From: Clostridiales bacterium | GTDB lineage: Bacteria > Bacillota > Clostridia > Peptostreptococcales > Anaerovoracaceae | Direction: 5' to 3' | Assembly: GCA_015058215.1 (NCBI GenBank) | Contig: SVCU01000003.1 | Location: 105,896-169,895, forward strand | Length of the DNA: 64,000 bases | Shown here: positions 54,018-62,148 of the stretch, in pieces | Layout of the letters: every line of letters starts with the position of its first letter | Numbering within the stretch: the first letter of the stretch is position 1 | Program-made: the position numbers and the translations under genes | The notes under the pieces: model-generated | The model's database searches: none | What the model was told of the DNA's origin: nothing | Seen by the model: the letters and a program-made list of their open reading frames with translations, nothing else

Positions 54018-54827
54018 ATGAATACCAAATCCACTTCCGCCGCCGTTTATACCGTAATCGGTGCCCTGTGCATCGCTTTTGGTCTCTATCTGGCCTTCGC
54101 ACAGGAACGGACGTTACTGGGCGTTTTGATCCTGGTTGCCGGTATGGGCTTCCTAGGCAGCGCCAAAACAAAAGATTCCCAGCAGTTCATCAACGCCCAG
54201 ACCCAGGCTTATTTAAGCAGCAATCCTACCGCCAAGCAGCTGCCTGACGAAGTGATCGCCTGTGCCAAAATCGAAGGCATCATCGACAATAAGCAGTTTG
54301 CAGACCGCGGTGTCAAAGTGGTTTCCATCGACCCGAAAGACACCGTCAATCTGGTTCTGACCAATGACTGTCTGTATGACGGTGTATTCAAAGGCTACCG
54401 CAGACCTGATGCCGCTTCCGCAGACATCGCCTTTGTAAAAGGCACCGAATTTCAAGCCAGCACGCGGGTACAGATGGACGAAGACCGCATGGCCGCTGCC
54501 GGCATGATGGCCGGTGGTCTGGGTGTTGCCGCTATGAATGCTGCTTCCGCCCGGGAAGCCAACGCCCAGGGCGGTGCTGTTGTGGGCTACCGTTCCGGCA
54601 ACTTCCGCTTCATGCTGTCCGTTCGGAAAGATCAGGGACACGTCTGGGTGATGATAATTCGCAAAGACCTGATCAAAAAACTGGGCAATCCCTTCCCTGA
54701 AAAGTGCAATGTGCGCGAAGGCAAATACTACAACGCCTACTTCTGCCAGTTGCTGCCCGGCGGTCTGTGCGTTCAGTCAGCGACCCAGATGACCGCATTC
54801 TTAAAGAAGGCAGTCTCCGAAAAATAA
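54018..54827 (+). CDS. Two-helix membrane protein of unknown function
   Basis: The 269-residue protein has two hydrophobic segments (about residues 9-30 and 32-48) and a soluble domain of about 210 residues with an Ala/Met/Gly-rich stretch (MAAAGMMAGGLGVAAMNAA, about 159-177) that could be a flexible or membrane-active segment. I do not recognise the family. It is preceded by a strong promoter and followed by a terminator, so it is monocistronic. Confidence 0.7.
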   Translation: MNTKSTSAAVYTVIGALCIAFGLYLAFAQERTLLGVLILVAGMGFLGSAKTKDSQQFINAQTQAYLSSNPTAKQLPDEVIACAKIEGIIDNKQFADRGVKVVSIDPKDTVNLVLTNDCLYDGVFKGYRRPDAASADIAFVKGTEFQASTRVQMDEDRMAAAGMMAGGLGVAAMNAASAREANAQGGAVVGYRSGNFRFMLSVRKDQGHVWVMIIRKDLIKKLGNPFPEKCNVREGKYYNAYFCQLLPGGLCVQSATQMTAFLKKAVSEK

Positions 54828-54840
54828 TTCCTGCAGCAAT

Positions 54841-54874
54841 AAAAATCCCCCTTTCCGCAGAGAGGGGGATTTTT
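54841..54874. terminator. Terminator between the 54018 gene and copA
   Basis: AAAAATCCCCCT/AGGGGGATTTTT (54841-54852, 54863-54874), a 12-bp stem. The GGATTTTTCTTATGCC at its end is directly repeated at 54885-54900, into the copA stop region. Confidence 0.85.
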
Positions 54875-54893
54875 CTTATGCCAAGGATTTTTC

Positions 54894-55100
54894 TTATGCC
54901 AGAGTGGGTTCGTAGCCGGCTTCCTTCACGGCGTCCAGCAGAGCGGCATCGGCAACGCCTTCGGCGGCGGTGACGGCCACCTTCTTGGTTTCCAGGTCTA
55001 CCTTCACTTCGCTGACGCCTTCCACAGCGTTCAGAGCCTTTTCCACGCGGGCTGCGCAGTGCATGCACATCATACCTTCTACAACGAGAGTCTTGTTCAT
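54894..55100 (-). CDS. copZ: Internal start for a free CopZ-like copper chaperone
   Basis: Inside copA, in the same frame, AAGGAGG (55115-55109) lies 8 nt before an ATG at 55100, which would yield a 68-residue protein ([22 protein letters not shown]..., start only quoted in part) that is a complete CopZ-type HMA chaperone. In related organisms copZ is often a separate gene after copA. The ribosome site quality suggests a free chaperone is made as well as the fused form. Confidence 0.6.
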   Translation of the reverse strand: MNKTLVVEGMMCMHCAARVEKALNAVEGVSEVKVDLETKKVAVTAAEGVADAALLDAVKEAGYEPTLA

Positions 55101-57599
55101 AATGGTTTCCTCCTTATTTGCGGACGGCGTTTCGGCCGCTTTGTTACTATCCTGAGAACCGGAAGTTTCCGGTGCAGAAACGGTTTTGGGGCCTGCCAGG
55201 AATTCCGGCAGCGCGATCTGGGTGTGCCGTTCGTGACGGCGGGGCTGATAGGGCTTGAACCAGTTCAGGCGCAGAGCGTTGGTCACCACGCAGAAGCTGG
55301 AAAGGCTCATGGCGGCGGCACCGAACATGGGGGAAAGCTGCAGGCCAAAGGCGGGGATCAGAGCACCGGCGGCGAGAGGGATGCCGATGCAGTTATAGAA
55401 GAAGGCCCAGAACAGGTTTTCCCGGATGTTCTTCAGCACCTGGCGGCTCATGCGGATGGCAGCTGCCACATCCCGCAGGCTGGATTTCATCAGCACCACG
55501 TCGGCGGCGTCGATGGCAACATCTGCCCCGGCACCGATGGCGATGCCCACATCCGCTCTTGTGAGGGCGGGGCCGTCGTTGATGCCGTCGCCCACCATAG
55601 CCACCTTGCCGTATTCGGAAAGCCGCTTCACCAGGCCTTCCTTATCGCCGGGAAGCACGTCGGAAACCACGGTTTCCAGGCCCACTTCCTGACCGATGGC
55701 CCTGGCGGTACGGGCGTTGTCGCCGGTGAGCATCACCACCTGGATGCCCATTTTCTTCAGTTCGGCGATGGCCTGGGCGCTGTCTTCCTTGACCACGTCG
55801 GCCACGGCGATGATGCCCAGCAGCTTGCCTTCGGAAGCGAAGAAGAGGGGTGTCTTGCCCTTCTCTGCCAGTTCCTCACCCTTGCGGGCGAAGTCTGCGG
55901 TGAGCAGGCCCTGCTCCTTCATGAGGGCGGCGTTGCCGCCGATGGTCTTCTTGCCGGCGATCACAGCGGTGAGGCCATGGCCGGGCAGAGCCTTGAAATC
56001 AGCCACTTCAGGAAGAAGGCTGCAGATGCCGGAGGCGCAGGCGGCCGAATTTTCAGCCTGGCCGCCTGCCGGGGCGGCCGCGTCAGAATTTGCGGCGGCC
56101 GCGTCAGAATTTGCGGCGGCCGCTTGCTCCGCATAATTCAGAACGGCGCGGGCCAGCGGATGCTCGCTCTTTCCTTCCAGAGCGGCCGCGGTCTGCAGCA
56201 GTTCTTCTGCGGAAATCCCTTCTGCCGGGCAAATGTCGGTCACTTCGGGCTTGCCTTCGGTGACGGTACCGGTCTTATCCAGCACCACGAAATCGGTCTT
56301 TCCGGCTGCTTCCAGAGAAGCGGCGGTCTTGAACAGAATGCCGTTCTTCGCACCGAGACCGCTCCCCACCATGATGGCCACGGGAGTGGCGAGACCCAGA
56401 GCGCAGGGGCAGCTGATCACAAGCACGCTGATGGCCCGGGCCAGCACGAAGCCCACCGGCTTTCCGGCAAGGGCCCAGATGATGGCAACCACCACAGCGA
56501 TGCCGATAACTGTCGGCACGAAAATGCCGGACACCTTGTCGGCGATCTTGGCGATGGGGGCTTTTGTGGCCGCCGCATCTTCCACCATGCGGATGATCTG
56601 GCTCAGCGTGGTATCGGTACCCACCCGGGTAGCAACGCAGGTCAGGGCACCGTTCTGGTTGATGGTGGCGGCGCTGACCCGGCTTCCGGGAGCTTTATCC
56701 ACGGGGATGCTTTCGCCGGTGAGGGCGCTTTCGTCCACGGCGCTCTCCCCTTCTTCCACGATGCCGTCCACGGGAATGCTTTCCCCGGGGCGCACCAGGA
56801 ACCGGTCGCCGATGACCACCTGCTCCGCCGGGATCACTTCCTCCTTACCGTCCCGCAGAACGCAGGCGGTTTTGGGAGCCAGCTTCAAAAGGCTCTGGAT
56901 GGCATCGGTGGTCTTGCCCTTGCTGCGGGCTTCCAGCATCTTGCCCACGGTGATCAGGGTCAGGATCATGGCCGCAGATTCAAAATAGAATTCATGCAGA
57001 TAATGATGCGGTTCCGCCGCCCCGATCATGGCAAAGAGCATGACGGTGCTGTACAGGAAGGCTGCGGCACTGCCCATGGCCACCAGGGTGTCCATGTTGG
57101 GCGCACCGTGCAGGGCTCCCTTGAACCCGCTGATGAAAAACTTCTGGTTGATGACCATGACCGCAGCGGATAGAATCAGCTGCAGAAGCCCGATGGCCAC
57201 CGGGTTCGTCAGGGCTTCCGGAAGCGGCCAGCCCCACATGGTGTGGCCCATGGAAACGTACATCAGAGGCAGCAAAATCACCAGAGAACTGATGAGCCGC
57301 TTCTTCAGCACCGGGGTTTCATGATCTTCCAGAGAACTTGCGGAAACGCCGCCGGCGGCTCCCGCCCCTGTGCCCGCACCGTTTGCACCGCCGGCTTCCG
57401 CCAAGCTGGCACCGTAACCGGCCTTATCTACAGCCGCACAAATTTTTTCCACGGTGGCTTCGCCGCCGAATTCGACGGTCATGGAATTGGTCAGCAAACT
57501 GACCGCTACTTCTGTGACACCGGGAACGGACCGTACCGCCTTCTCCACGTGGGCACTGCAGGCAGCACAGGTCATCCCTGTTACATTAAATCGTTTCAT
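54894..57599 (-). CDS. copA: Copper-exporting P1B-type ATPase CopA with C-terminal chaperone-like domain
   Basis: The 901-residue pump has an N-terminal HMA domain (GMTCAAC, about residues 8-14), a membrane-spanning ATPase with the TGES actuator loop, the copper-path [11 protein letters not shown], phosphorylation site [13 protein letters not shown] and [11 protein letters not shown] roughly 55-residue polar linker then joins a second HMA domain (GMMCMHC, about residues 842-848) at the very C-terminus. The ATG overlaps the csoR stop (ATGA). Exports Cu(I) under CsoR control. Confidence 0.95.
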   Translation of the reverse strand: MKRFNVTGMTCAACSAHVEKAVRSVPGVTEVAVSLLTNSMTVEFGGEATVEKICAAVDKAGYGASLAEAGGANGAGTGAGAAGGVSASSLEDHETPVLKKRLISSLVILLPLMYVSMGHTMWGWPLPEALTNPVAIGLLQLILSAAVMVINQKFFISGFKGALHGAPNMDTLVAMGSAAAFLYSTVMLFAMIGAAEPHHYLHEFYFESAAMILTLITVGKMLEARSKGKTTDAIQSLLKLAPKTACVLRDGKEEVIPAEQVVIGDRFLVRPGESIPVDGIVEEGESAVDESALTGESIPVDKAPGSRVSAATINQNGALTCVATRVGTDTTLSQIIRMVEDAAATKAPIAKIADKVSGIFVPTVIGIAVVVAIIWALAGKPVGFVLARAISVLVISCPCALGLATPVAIMVGSGLGAKNGILFKTAASLEAAGKTDFVVLDKTGTVTEGKPEVTDICPAEGISAEELLQTAAALEGKSEHPLARAVLNYAEQAAAANSDAAAANSDAAAPAGGQAENSAACASGICSLLPEVADFKALPGHGLTAVIAGKKTIGGNAALMKEQGLLTADFARKGEELAEKGKTPLFFASEGKLLGIIAVADVVKEDSAQAIAELKKMGIQVVMLTGDNARTARAIGQEVGLETVVSDVLPGDKEGLVKRLSEYGKVAMVGDGINDGPALTRADVGIAIGAGADVAIDAADVVLMKSSLRDVAAAIRMSRQVLKNIRENLFWAFFYNCIGIPLAAGALIPAFGLQLSPMFGAAAMSLSSFCVVTNALRLNWFKPYQPRRHERHTQIALPEFLAGPKTVSAPETSGSQDSNKAAETPSANKEETIMNKTLVVEGMMCMHCAARVEKALNAVEGVSEVKVDLETKKVAVTAAEGVADAALLDAVKEAGYEPTLA
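55109..55115 (-). promoter_or_regulatory. Internal ribosome-binding site in copA
   Basis: AAGGAGG, 8 nt before the internal ATG at 55100. It is as strong as the site before the operon's own genes and lies in the linker coding region. Confidence 0.6.
56074..56122 (-). repeat. Tandem 21-bp repeat inside copA
   Basis: Two full copies (56074-56094, 56095-56115) and a third partial copy (56116-56122) of a 21-bp unit code for AAANSDA repeats in the nucleotide-binding domain, next to an inserted Cys-containing segment (ACASGIC). The repeats are in phase and could vary in number. Confidence 0.85.
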
Positions 57600-57895
57600 T
57601 TCAGTTTCTTCACAAGCTCGATGGCTTCCTCCAAGACTTCCGCGTCGCCCCGGCGAATACCGTCCGCAACGCAGGTTTCCATATGATCCTGCAGCACCAG
57701 ATACCCGAAGCTCTGCAGGGCTTTTTCCGCAGCCGCCACCTGGATCAGGATATCGCCGCAGTAACGGTTCTCCTCCACCATGGTCTGGATGCCCTTCAGC
57801 TGGCCCATAATGCGGTTCAGCCTGTTCTGCAGGCTCTTCTGCAGCGCTGCATCCCGAGCCGTTTCCTTGAAACGGCAGCAATCTTTTTCAGTCAT
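57596..57895 (-). CDS. csoR: CsoR-family copper-sensing repressor
   Basis: The 99-residue four-helix DUF156 protein has [26 protein letters not shown] with the Cys-His-Cys ligand set ([14 protein letters not shown]), the Cu(I) binding signature of CsoR. On Cu(I) binding it leaves its operator. The ATPase gene follows with a 4-nt overlap. The palindrome at 57932-57948 is its probable operator. Confidence 0.94.
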   Translation of the reverse strand: MTEKDCCRFKETARDAALQKSLQNRLNRIMGQLKGIQTMVEENRYCGDILIQVAAAEKALQSFGYLVLQDHMETCVADGIRRGDAEVLEEAIELVKKLK

Positions 57896-57928
57896 AAACT
57901 CCTCTCCTTTCGGTTCGGTCTTATGCTT

Positions 57929-57957
57929 ATTATACCCCCTCGGGGTATTTTAAAACA
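57929..57957 (-). promoter_or_regulatory. Copper-inducible csoR-copA promoter and operator
   Basis: ATACCCC-CTC-GGGGTAT (57932-57948) is a typical CsoR-type G/C-tract palindrome. It overlaps a perfect -10 box TATAAT (57934-57929); the -35 box is weak (TGTTTT, about 57957-57952), as expected for a regulated promoter. Confidence 0.8.
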
Positions 57958-57980
57958 GGTTTCGTCCATTTCTCCTTTTA

Positions 57981-58009
57981 TTGACGAAGAAACATTGCTT
58001 TGCTACAAT
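57981..58009 (+). promoter_or_regulatory. Promoter of the EF-hand-like orphan gene
   Basis: TTGACG (57981-57986), 17 bp, TACAAT (58004-58009). A leader of about 80 nt follows, with AGGAGG at 58084-58089 before the ATG. Confidence 0.65.
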
Positions 58010-58096
58010 AGACCCAAGAATGTATAAAAAATTCCCCATAAAGATTCGCGGCGTTTACAAGTTCTGCTATAAACCCAGATTTTCAGGAGGCCCCTT

Positions 58097-59095
58097 ATGG
58101 ACAAAAAGATGAACCGAGATATGTTGATTTCAAAAGCCAAGAGCGCAGCGAAAACTCTTCTTAACAACGCGATTGACGCTGTCGATCAGAACGATGACGG
58201 AAAATTTGACCGTGCTGATATGGCTGTTATCGCAGGCGCAGTCGGTGATGCTGCCAAAAAAGGTAAAAAGGCCATCATGGACTCCGCTGCAGAAAAAACG
58301 CGCCAGATGGAATTGAAGGTTCTGCAGCCCATTTTCACCGACCTTTTGGATGATGCCGAATTCCTGATGCCCAAATTCATACGCGTTGCCGACCGTGATA
58401 AGCGACATGCCGAAAGCCCTGTCTGCCAGGGTTCCATCGGTTACGGTTCCGATCAAAAGGGAATGCATCTTGTCAATGTGTTCCGCGACTCCCTGGACTC
58501 TTTCGGTGTTACATTCTATCCCGATTCCGATGCCGAGTTTTACTATATGGATCCCAGTGAACGCAACCGCTACATCGAACTGGACGAGTATTTCAGCTAT
58601 CTGAAAATCGCGCGCATCAACGAACTTCAGAAAATCGCCCAGGATCTTGGTGCTAAATACTTCAAAGTCACCTACAAAGAAGAGAAAGCTTCTTTCTCCG
58701 AAAAGCGCGTTAAAGTGAACGCCAATATCGGTGTTGGGAAAAAGGACGGCGGCAAAGTTGATGTGGATCATCATGCTTCTGAGAAGAAATTCTCTACTGT
58801 CGAAATCGCCGCAGAGATGACCTTCCCCGGCCATGCACCTGTAAAACCTCAGCTGAAATACATGCAGAGAGATCCCAGCATTCAGAACCTGATTGCTATG
58901 CGTATGGATGAAAGCGCACCTTTGATCCATCAAAAATACATGCTGCAAATGAGCAATTCTTCCGGTATGAAAGAAAGCGACGCAGTTAAAATCGATGCTG
59001 TGCTGAAAGATTTCAAAGTTGCCGGCAATACCACCGTTGCCAGCGAAGCAAGAAACGAAGCCAGACGATACCTCGAATACGAAATCGAATTCTAA
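58097..59095 (+). CDS. Orphan protein with an EF-hand-like calcium loop
   Basis: The 332-residue soluble protein lacks a signal peptide. Residues about 31-42 (DQNDDGKFDRAD) match a calcium-binding EF-hand loop of D-x-N-x-D-G type, next to helices rich in Ala/Lys. The remaining 280 residues, including EVTYKEEKASFSEKRVKVN-like basic stretches, are not recognised. The DNA is AT-richer than its neighbours with many A/T-ending codons. Monocistronic between its own promoter and a strong terminator. Function unknown. Confidence 0.7.
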   Translation: MDKKMNRDMLISKAKSAAKTLLNNAIDAVDQNDDGKFDRADMAVIAGAVGDAAKKGKKAIMDSAAEKTRQMELKVLQPIFTDLLDDAEFLMPKFIRVADRDKRHAESPVCQGSIGYGSDQKGMHLVNVFRDSLDSFGVTFYPDSDAEFYYMDPSERNRYIELDEYFSYLKIARINELQKIAQDLGAKYFKVTYKEEKASFSEKRVKVNANIGVGKKDGGKVDVDHHASEKKFSTVEIAAEMTFPGHAPVKPQLKYMQRDPSIQNLIAMRMDESAPLIHQKYMLQMSNSSGMKESDAVKIDAVLKDFKVAGNTTVASEARNEARRYLEYEIEF

Positions 59096-59099
59096 ATGA

Positions 59100-59135
59100 A
59101 AAACACCCCGACGCTGCTCAGCATCGGGGTGTTTT
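59100..59135. terminator. Terminator shared by the orphan gene and the GH3 lipoprotein
   Basis: AAAACACCCCGA/TCGGGGTGTTTT (59100-59111, 59124-59135), a 12-bp stem with a 12-nt loop. Confidence 0.85.
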
Positions 59136-59145
59136 ATTTCGTAAT

Positions 59146-60462
59146 TTAGTTCAGCTCTAAAATCCCATAATCCCGTTTGGATTTCAGGATGCGCAGCACG
59201 GCGGCATCCAGCTGTTCTTCGCTGATGCGGCCCGTTTCCACCGCGTTCAGCACGGCATCGAAAGCCACGAAGTAATTGGCAGGGTCCAGGATGATGTTGC
59301 AGCCCAGTTCCAGAGTCTTGACGGCGGCTTCCTCCGTGCTGTACAGCTTGGTGATGGCCTGCATCACCAGAGAGTCGGGCATGATCAGCCCTTCAAAACC
59401 CAGGTGCTTCCGCAGAATATCGTTGATGATCTGCGAAGACATGGTGGCGGGCGTCATGTCGCCGGTAACGTTGGGCAGGGCGATGTGGCCCACCATCACG
59501 TAATCGGCAGCGGTCATTTTGCGGAAGGGCAGCCATTCGGCAGCGTCCAGTTCCGCAAAGGTCTTGTAGCTGACGGCCACGCTGGCATGGCTGTCCTCAG
59601 CGGTATCCCCATGGCCGGGGAAGTGCTTGTACACGGGAATGACCCCTTCCTGCCGAAGCCCCTTGGCGAAGGCGGCCGCCATTTCCGCAGCCACCGCAGG
59701 GTCCGAAGAGAAGGCCCGGTTCCCGATGATGGGATTGTAGGGGTTGGTGTTCACGTCCGCCACCGGCGCGAAGTTCATGTTGAAGCCGTACTCCTTCATG
59801 TAACTGCCGATGGTGCTTCCCATTTCCTGCACGCCGAGGATGCCGCCGGTACGGGCCACATATTCGGGGCTGGGGTACTTGGGAACGCTGAACTCTTTAT
59901 CGCAGGCGATGCGGGTGATGATGCCGCCCTCTTCGTCCACGGCGATGTATAGGGGGATCCTGCTGGCAGTCTGCAAACCGGCGTTCAATTCCTTGATCTG
60001 CTGCGGGTCCACGATGTTGCGGCTGTAGAGCGCCACACCGCCGGCGGGGTACCGCTGCAGCACGTCCGCGATGGTATCGTTCATGTACTTGACGGAAGCG
60101 CCGCCGCCCAGGATGGTGCCGTTTTCATCCACCACCAGATTCAGCCACTCCGGCCGCACGATGAACAGCTGTCCCACCTTCTCCCGCAGAGTCATGGAGG
60201 CCAGCAGTTCTTTCACACCCCGGTCGAAGTCCGTTCGCACTGCCGCCGAACCCGCCCGCTGTGCGGCAGAGGGGTCTTCCAAGAGCTCGTTCTGTCCTGT
60301 TCCGGTTTCGACAGCGGGGCCGGTGCAGCCCGTCAGCAGAAGGCCAAGGCCCAGCAGCAGGCTCAGACAGAGCAGAACCGCCCGCCGCAATACAGGAAGC
60401 GCGCGCGTTTCCTTTGCTCCATTCCCGATTCTTTTTCTATTTTCTCCAAAAGTCTTGTGCAT
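59146..60462 (-). CDS. Glycoside hydrolase family 3 lipoprotein (NagZ-like)
   Basis: The 438-residue protein has a lipoprotein signal (LLLTGC, Cys near residue 46) and a GH3 barrel with VAVDEEGGIITRI and KHFPGHGDTAEDSHASV, the His-Asp dyad loop characteristic of beta-N-acetylglucosaminidases such as NagZ. No C-terminal GH3 domain is present. It probably cuts GlcNAc from muropeptides or chitooligosaccharides at the cell surface. AGGA site before the ATG. Confidence 0.9.
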   Translation of the reverse strand: MHKTFGENRKRIGNGAKETRALPVLRRAVLLCLSLLLGLGLLLTGCTGPAVETGTGQNELLEDPSAAQRAGSAAVRTDFDRGVKELLASMTLREKVGQLFIVRPEWLNLVVDENGTILGGGASVKYMNDTIADVLQRYPAGGVALYSRNIVDPQQIKELNAGLQTASRIPLYIAVDEEGGIITRIACDKEFSVPKYPSPEYVARTGGILGVQEMGSTIGSYMKEYGFNMNFAPVADVNTNPYNPIIGNRAFSSDPAVAAEMAAAFAKGLRQEGVIPVYKHFPGHGDTAEDSHASVAVSYKTFAELDAAEWLPFRKMTAADYVMVGHIALPNVTGDMTPATMSSQIINDILRKHLGFEGLIMPDSLVMQAITKLYSTEEAAVKTLELGCNIILDPANYFVAFDAVLNAVETGRISEEQLDAAVLRILKSKRDYGILELN

Positions 60463-60503
60463 GGAAATCCTGTTCTTTCGTTTACTCAGTCTTTGTACAT
60501 TGT

Positions 60504-60536
60504 AAAGTGCCCCTACCGAATTAGCAAGGGCACTTT
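60504..60536 (-). terminator. Terminator of the cotJ operon
   Basis: AAAGTGCCC/GGGCACTTT (60504-60512, 60528-60536), 19 nt past the cotJC stop, with a 15-nt loop and a short T-run. Confidence 0.6.
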
Positions 60537-60554
60537 TGCATTTTTTGTCGCTTT

Positions 60555-61166
60555 TTAGCGGCGGGGTTCCGGGCGGTCGTAAGCGGGGTTCACCGCGTAA
60601 AAGTTTTTGAAGTTCAGGTCGTCCTGGATCTTCCCCATGGCTTCGCCAAACCGCTGGAAATGGACGATTTCCCGTTCCCGCAGGAACTTGATGGGGTCCG
60701 CCACTTCCGGGTTGTCGATCATACGCAGGATGTTGTCGTAGGTGGTGCGGGCTTTCTGTTCGGCCCCCATATCTTCCGCCAGGTCGGTGATGGGATCCCC
60801 CTTGGACTGGAAAGCCAGGGCACTGAAGGGTTCGCCGCTGCCGGTCTGAGGATAGAGCCCTACAGTGTGCTCCACAAAGTAGGGAGCGAAGCCCATTTCC
60901 CAGATCTGCTCCGGAGTCAGTTTGTCGGTGAGCTGCCGCACGATGCTGCAGATCATCTCGACGTGGGCCATTTCTTCCGTGCCGATGTCTGTGAGCAGAC
61001 CAGCCACCTGCCGGTTGGGCATGGAGTAGCGCTGGGCCAGATAGCGCTGGGATGCCCCCAGCTCACCGTCGGGGCCGCCAAACTGATCCAGGATGATCTG
61101 TGCGGTTTTGGGATCCGGCTTGGTGATGTGCACCGGATACTGCAGACGTTTTTCATAGATCCACAT
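60555..61166 (-). CDS. cotJC: Spore coat protein CotJC (manganese catalase fold)
   Basis: The 203-residue protein belongs to the dimanganese catalase ferritin-like fold: the Glu/His ligands lie in TDIGTEEMAHVEMICSIV (about residues 59-76) and REREIVHFQRFGEAM (about 163-177). In Bacillus it is part of the CotJ inner coat and may detoxify peroxide in spores. Last gene of cotJABC. Confidence 0.95.
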   Translation of the reverse strand: MWIYEKRLQYPVHITKPDPKTAQIILDQFGGPDGELGASQRYLAQRYSMPNRQVAGLLTDIGTEEMAHVEMICSIVRQLTDKLTPEQIWEMGFAPYFVEHTVGLYPQTGSGEPFSALAFQSKGDPITDLAEDMGAEQKARTTYDNILRMIDNPEVADPIKFLREREIVHFQRFGEAMGKIQDDLNFKNFYAVNPAYDRPEPRR

Positions 61167-61169
61167 AAC

Positions 61170-61424
61170 TTACCACCCGTTCCTTTCCCAGGGCCAGGGA
61201 GTTTCCACCCAGGTCCAGTTCCCGCCGTTTCGTACACCGTTCACGGTCAGAGGGCCGTAGGTGCGTTCGTATTCCGCAACGGTCTGATCCCGCAGCTCGC
61301 GGAACTTGCGGTAATAGGCAAGGCCGTTCGGGCAATCGGGATGGGTATCCAGGTACAGGTTGATATCCTGCAGTACGAAGTTTTCTGCCTGCAGTTTCAG
61401 AAGAAGGTTCTGATAGTCGTTCAT
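61170..61424 (-). CDS. cotJB: Spore coat protein CotJB
   Basis: The 84-residue protein matches CotJB: FVLQDINLYLDTHPDCPNGL and the C-terminal W-rich WVETPWPWERN. Overlaps cotJA by 4 nt (ATGA) and cotJC begins 3 nt after its stop. Structural component of the spore coat. Confidence 0.94.
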   Translation of the reverse strand: MNDYQNLLLKLQAENFVLQDINLYLDTHPDCPNGLAYYRKFRELRDQTVAEYERTYGPLTVNGVRNGGNWTWVETPWPWERNGW

Positions 61425-61684
61425 TTCCAGCCTCTCCTCCTTCCCTCAAAGGGCAGATCCAGTTCCGGGAACAGGGTGCCGTGCTGCAGTGCCTCTTCGG
61501 CAGAATAGGTGGTGCCCCACCGCTGGGCAGGCACATAGGCCATGGCCAGAGGCAGCATTTCCAGCAGGGCATCCCGGGCCGGACCGGTGGTGACGGTCTC
61601 GAAAGCCGCTGCATTCTGCGCGCGAACCCCGCCGTTCACAGTCTTTCCGCACCCTGCCGCCGCAGGGGTGTAAAAGCGATTCAT
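61421..61684 (-). CDS. cotJA: Spore coat associated protein CotJA
   Basis: An 87-residue protein with the CotJA signature LAMAYVPAQRWG and EEALQHGTLFPELDLPF. Start at 61684 behind AAAGGAGT. First gene of the operon, expressed in the mother cell during sporulation by SigE in known species. Confidence 0.93.
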   Translation of the reverse strand: MNRFYTPAAAGCGKTVNGGVRAQNAAAFETVTTGPARDALLEMLPLAMAYVPAQRWGTTYSAEEALQHGTLFPELDLPFEGRRRGWK

Positions 61685-61704
61685 AGGGTTACTCCTTTCC
61701 GGAA

Positions 61705-61722
61705 GGCGGCCCGCAGGCCGCC
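61705..61722 (-). other. Hairpin just upstream of the cotJA ribosome site
   Basis: GGCGGCC-CGCA-GGCCGCC (61705-61722) precedes the cotJA ribosome site. Read on the plus strand it is followed by CTCTTTTT, so it could also end transcription entering spoIIID. Its role in either direction is uncertain. Confidence 0.55.
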
Positions 61723-61732
61723 CTCTTTTTCT

Positions 61733-61760
61733 GCATACTATGCAGGTTCCCGCATATAGT
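61733..61760 (+). promoter_or_regulatory. Candidate SigE-dependent promoter of spoIIID
   Basis: GCATA (61733-61737), a 15-bp spacer and CATATAGT (61753-61760; 7 of 8 to CATACANT) fit the SigE consensus known from Bacillus. spoIIID is a SigE-regulated gene there. Position 23 nt before the start codon is compatible with a short leader. Confidence 0.5.
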
Positions 61761-61782
61761 GTGACAAAGCGAGGAGGGTGCC

Positions 61783-62034
61783 ATGAAAGATTATATCGAA
61801 GAGCGCGTGCTGGAACTGGCGGAATACATTCTGGAAACCAAGGCAACGGTCCGGGCGGCGGCCCAGAAGTTCCGGGTCAGCAAGTCCACAGTCCACAAGG
61901 ATATCACAGAGCGGCTGGTGGAGATCGATCCGGAGCTGAGCCGTCAGGTGAAAGGCATTCTGGAAGCCAATAAAGCGGAACGACACATCCGCGGCGGTCT
62001 GGCCACCCGGCAGAAATACAAAGGAGCCTGCTGA
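61783..62034 (+). CDS. spoIIID: Sporulation transcriptional regulator SpoIIID
   Basis: The 83-residue protein matches SpoIIID: MKDYIEERVLELAEYIL, the helix-turn-helix AAQKFRVSKSTVHKDITERL (about residues 26-45) and a C-terminal basic helix (KAERHIRGGLATRQKYK). It switches mother-cell gene expression between the SigE and SigK stages. Divergent from cotJABC, one of its likely SigE-linked partners. GAGGAGGG precedes the ATG. Confidence 0.96.
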   Translation: MKDYIEERVLELAEYILETKATVRAAAQKFRVSKSTVHKDITERLVEIDPELSRQVKGILEANKAERHIRGGLATRQKYKGAC

Positions 62035-62050
62035 ACCGGCCGGCTCCTTT
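62020..62050 (+). terminator. Terminator overlapping the end of spoIIID
   Basis: AAAGGAGCC/GGCTCCTTT (62020-62028, 62042-62050), then TTGC; its left arm lies in the last codons of spoIIID. Confidence 0.7.
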
Positions 62051-62148
62051 TTGCATGGACAAGTCTTCTGTATTTCGATATAATAATATATTGTGCTGCT
62101 TTTCCGGCCGTCGCCGGCGGCACAAGCCAAAGACACAGGAGGTTTTCC

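Noticed and set aside
54868..54900. Direct repeat GGATTTTTCTTATGCC after a terminator as a mobile-element target site
   Set aside because: Short repeat next to a T-run, no element between copies; probably slippage duplication.
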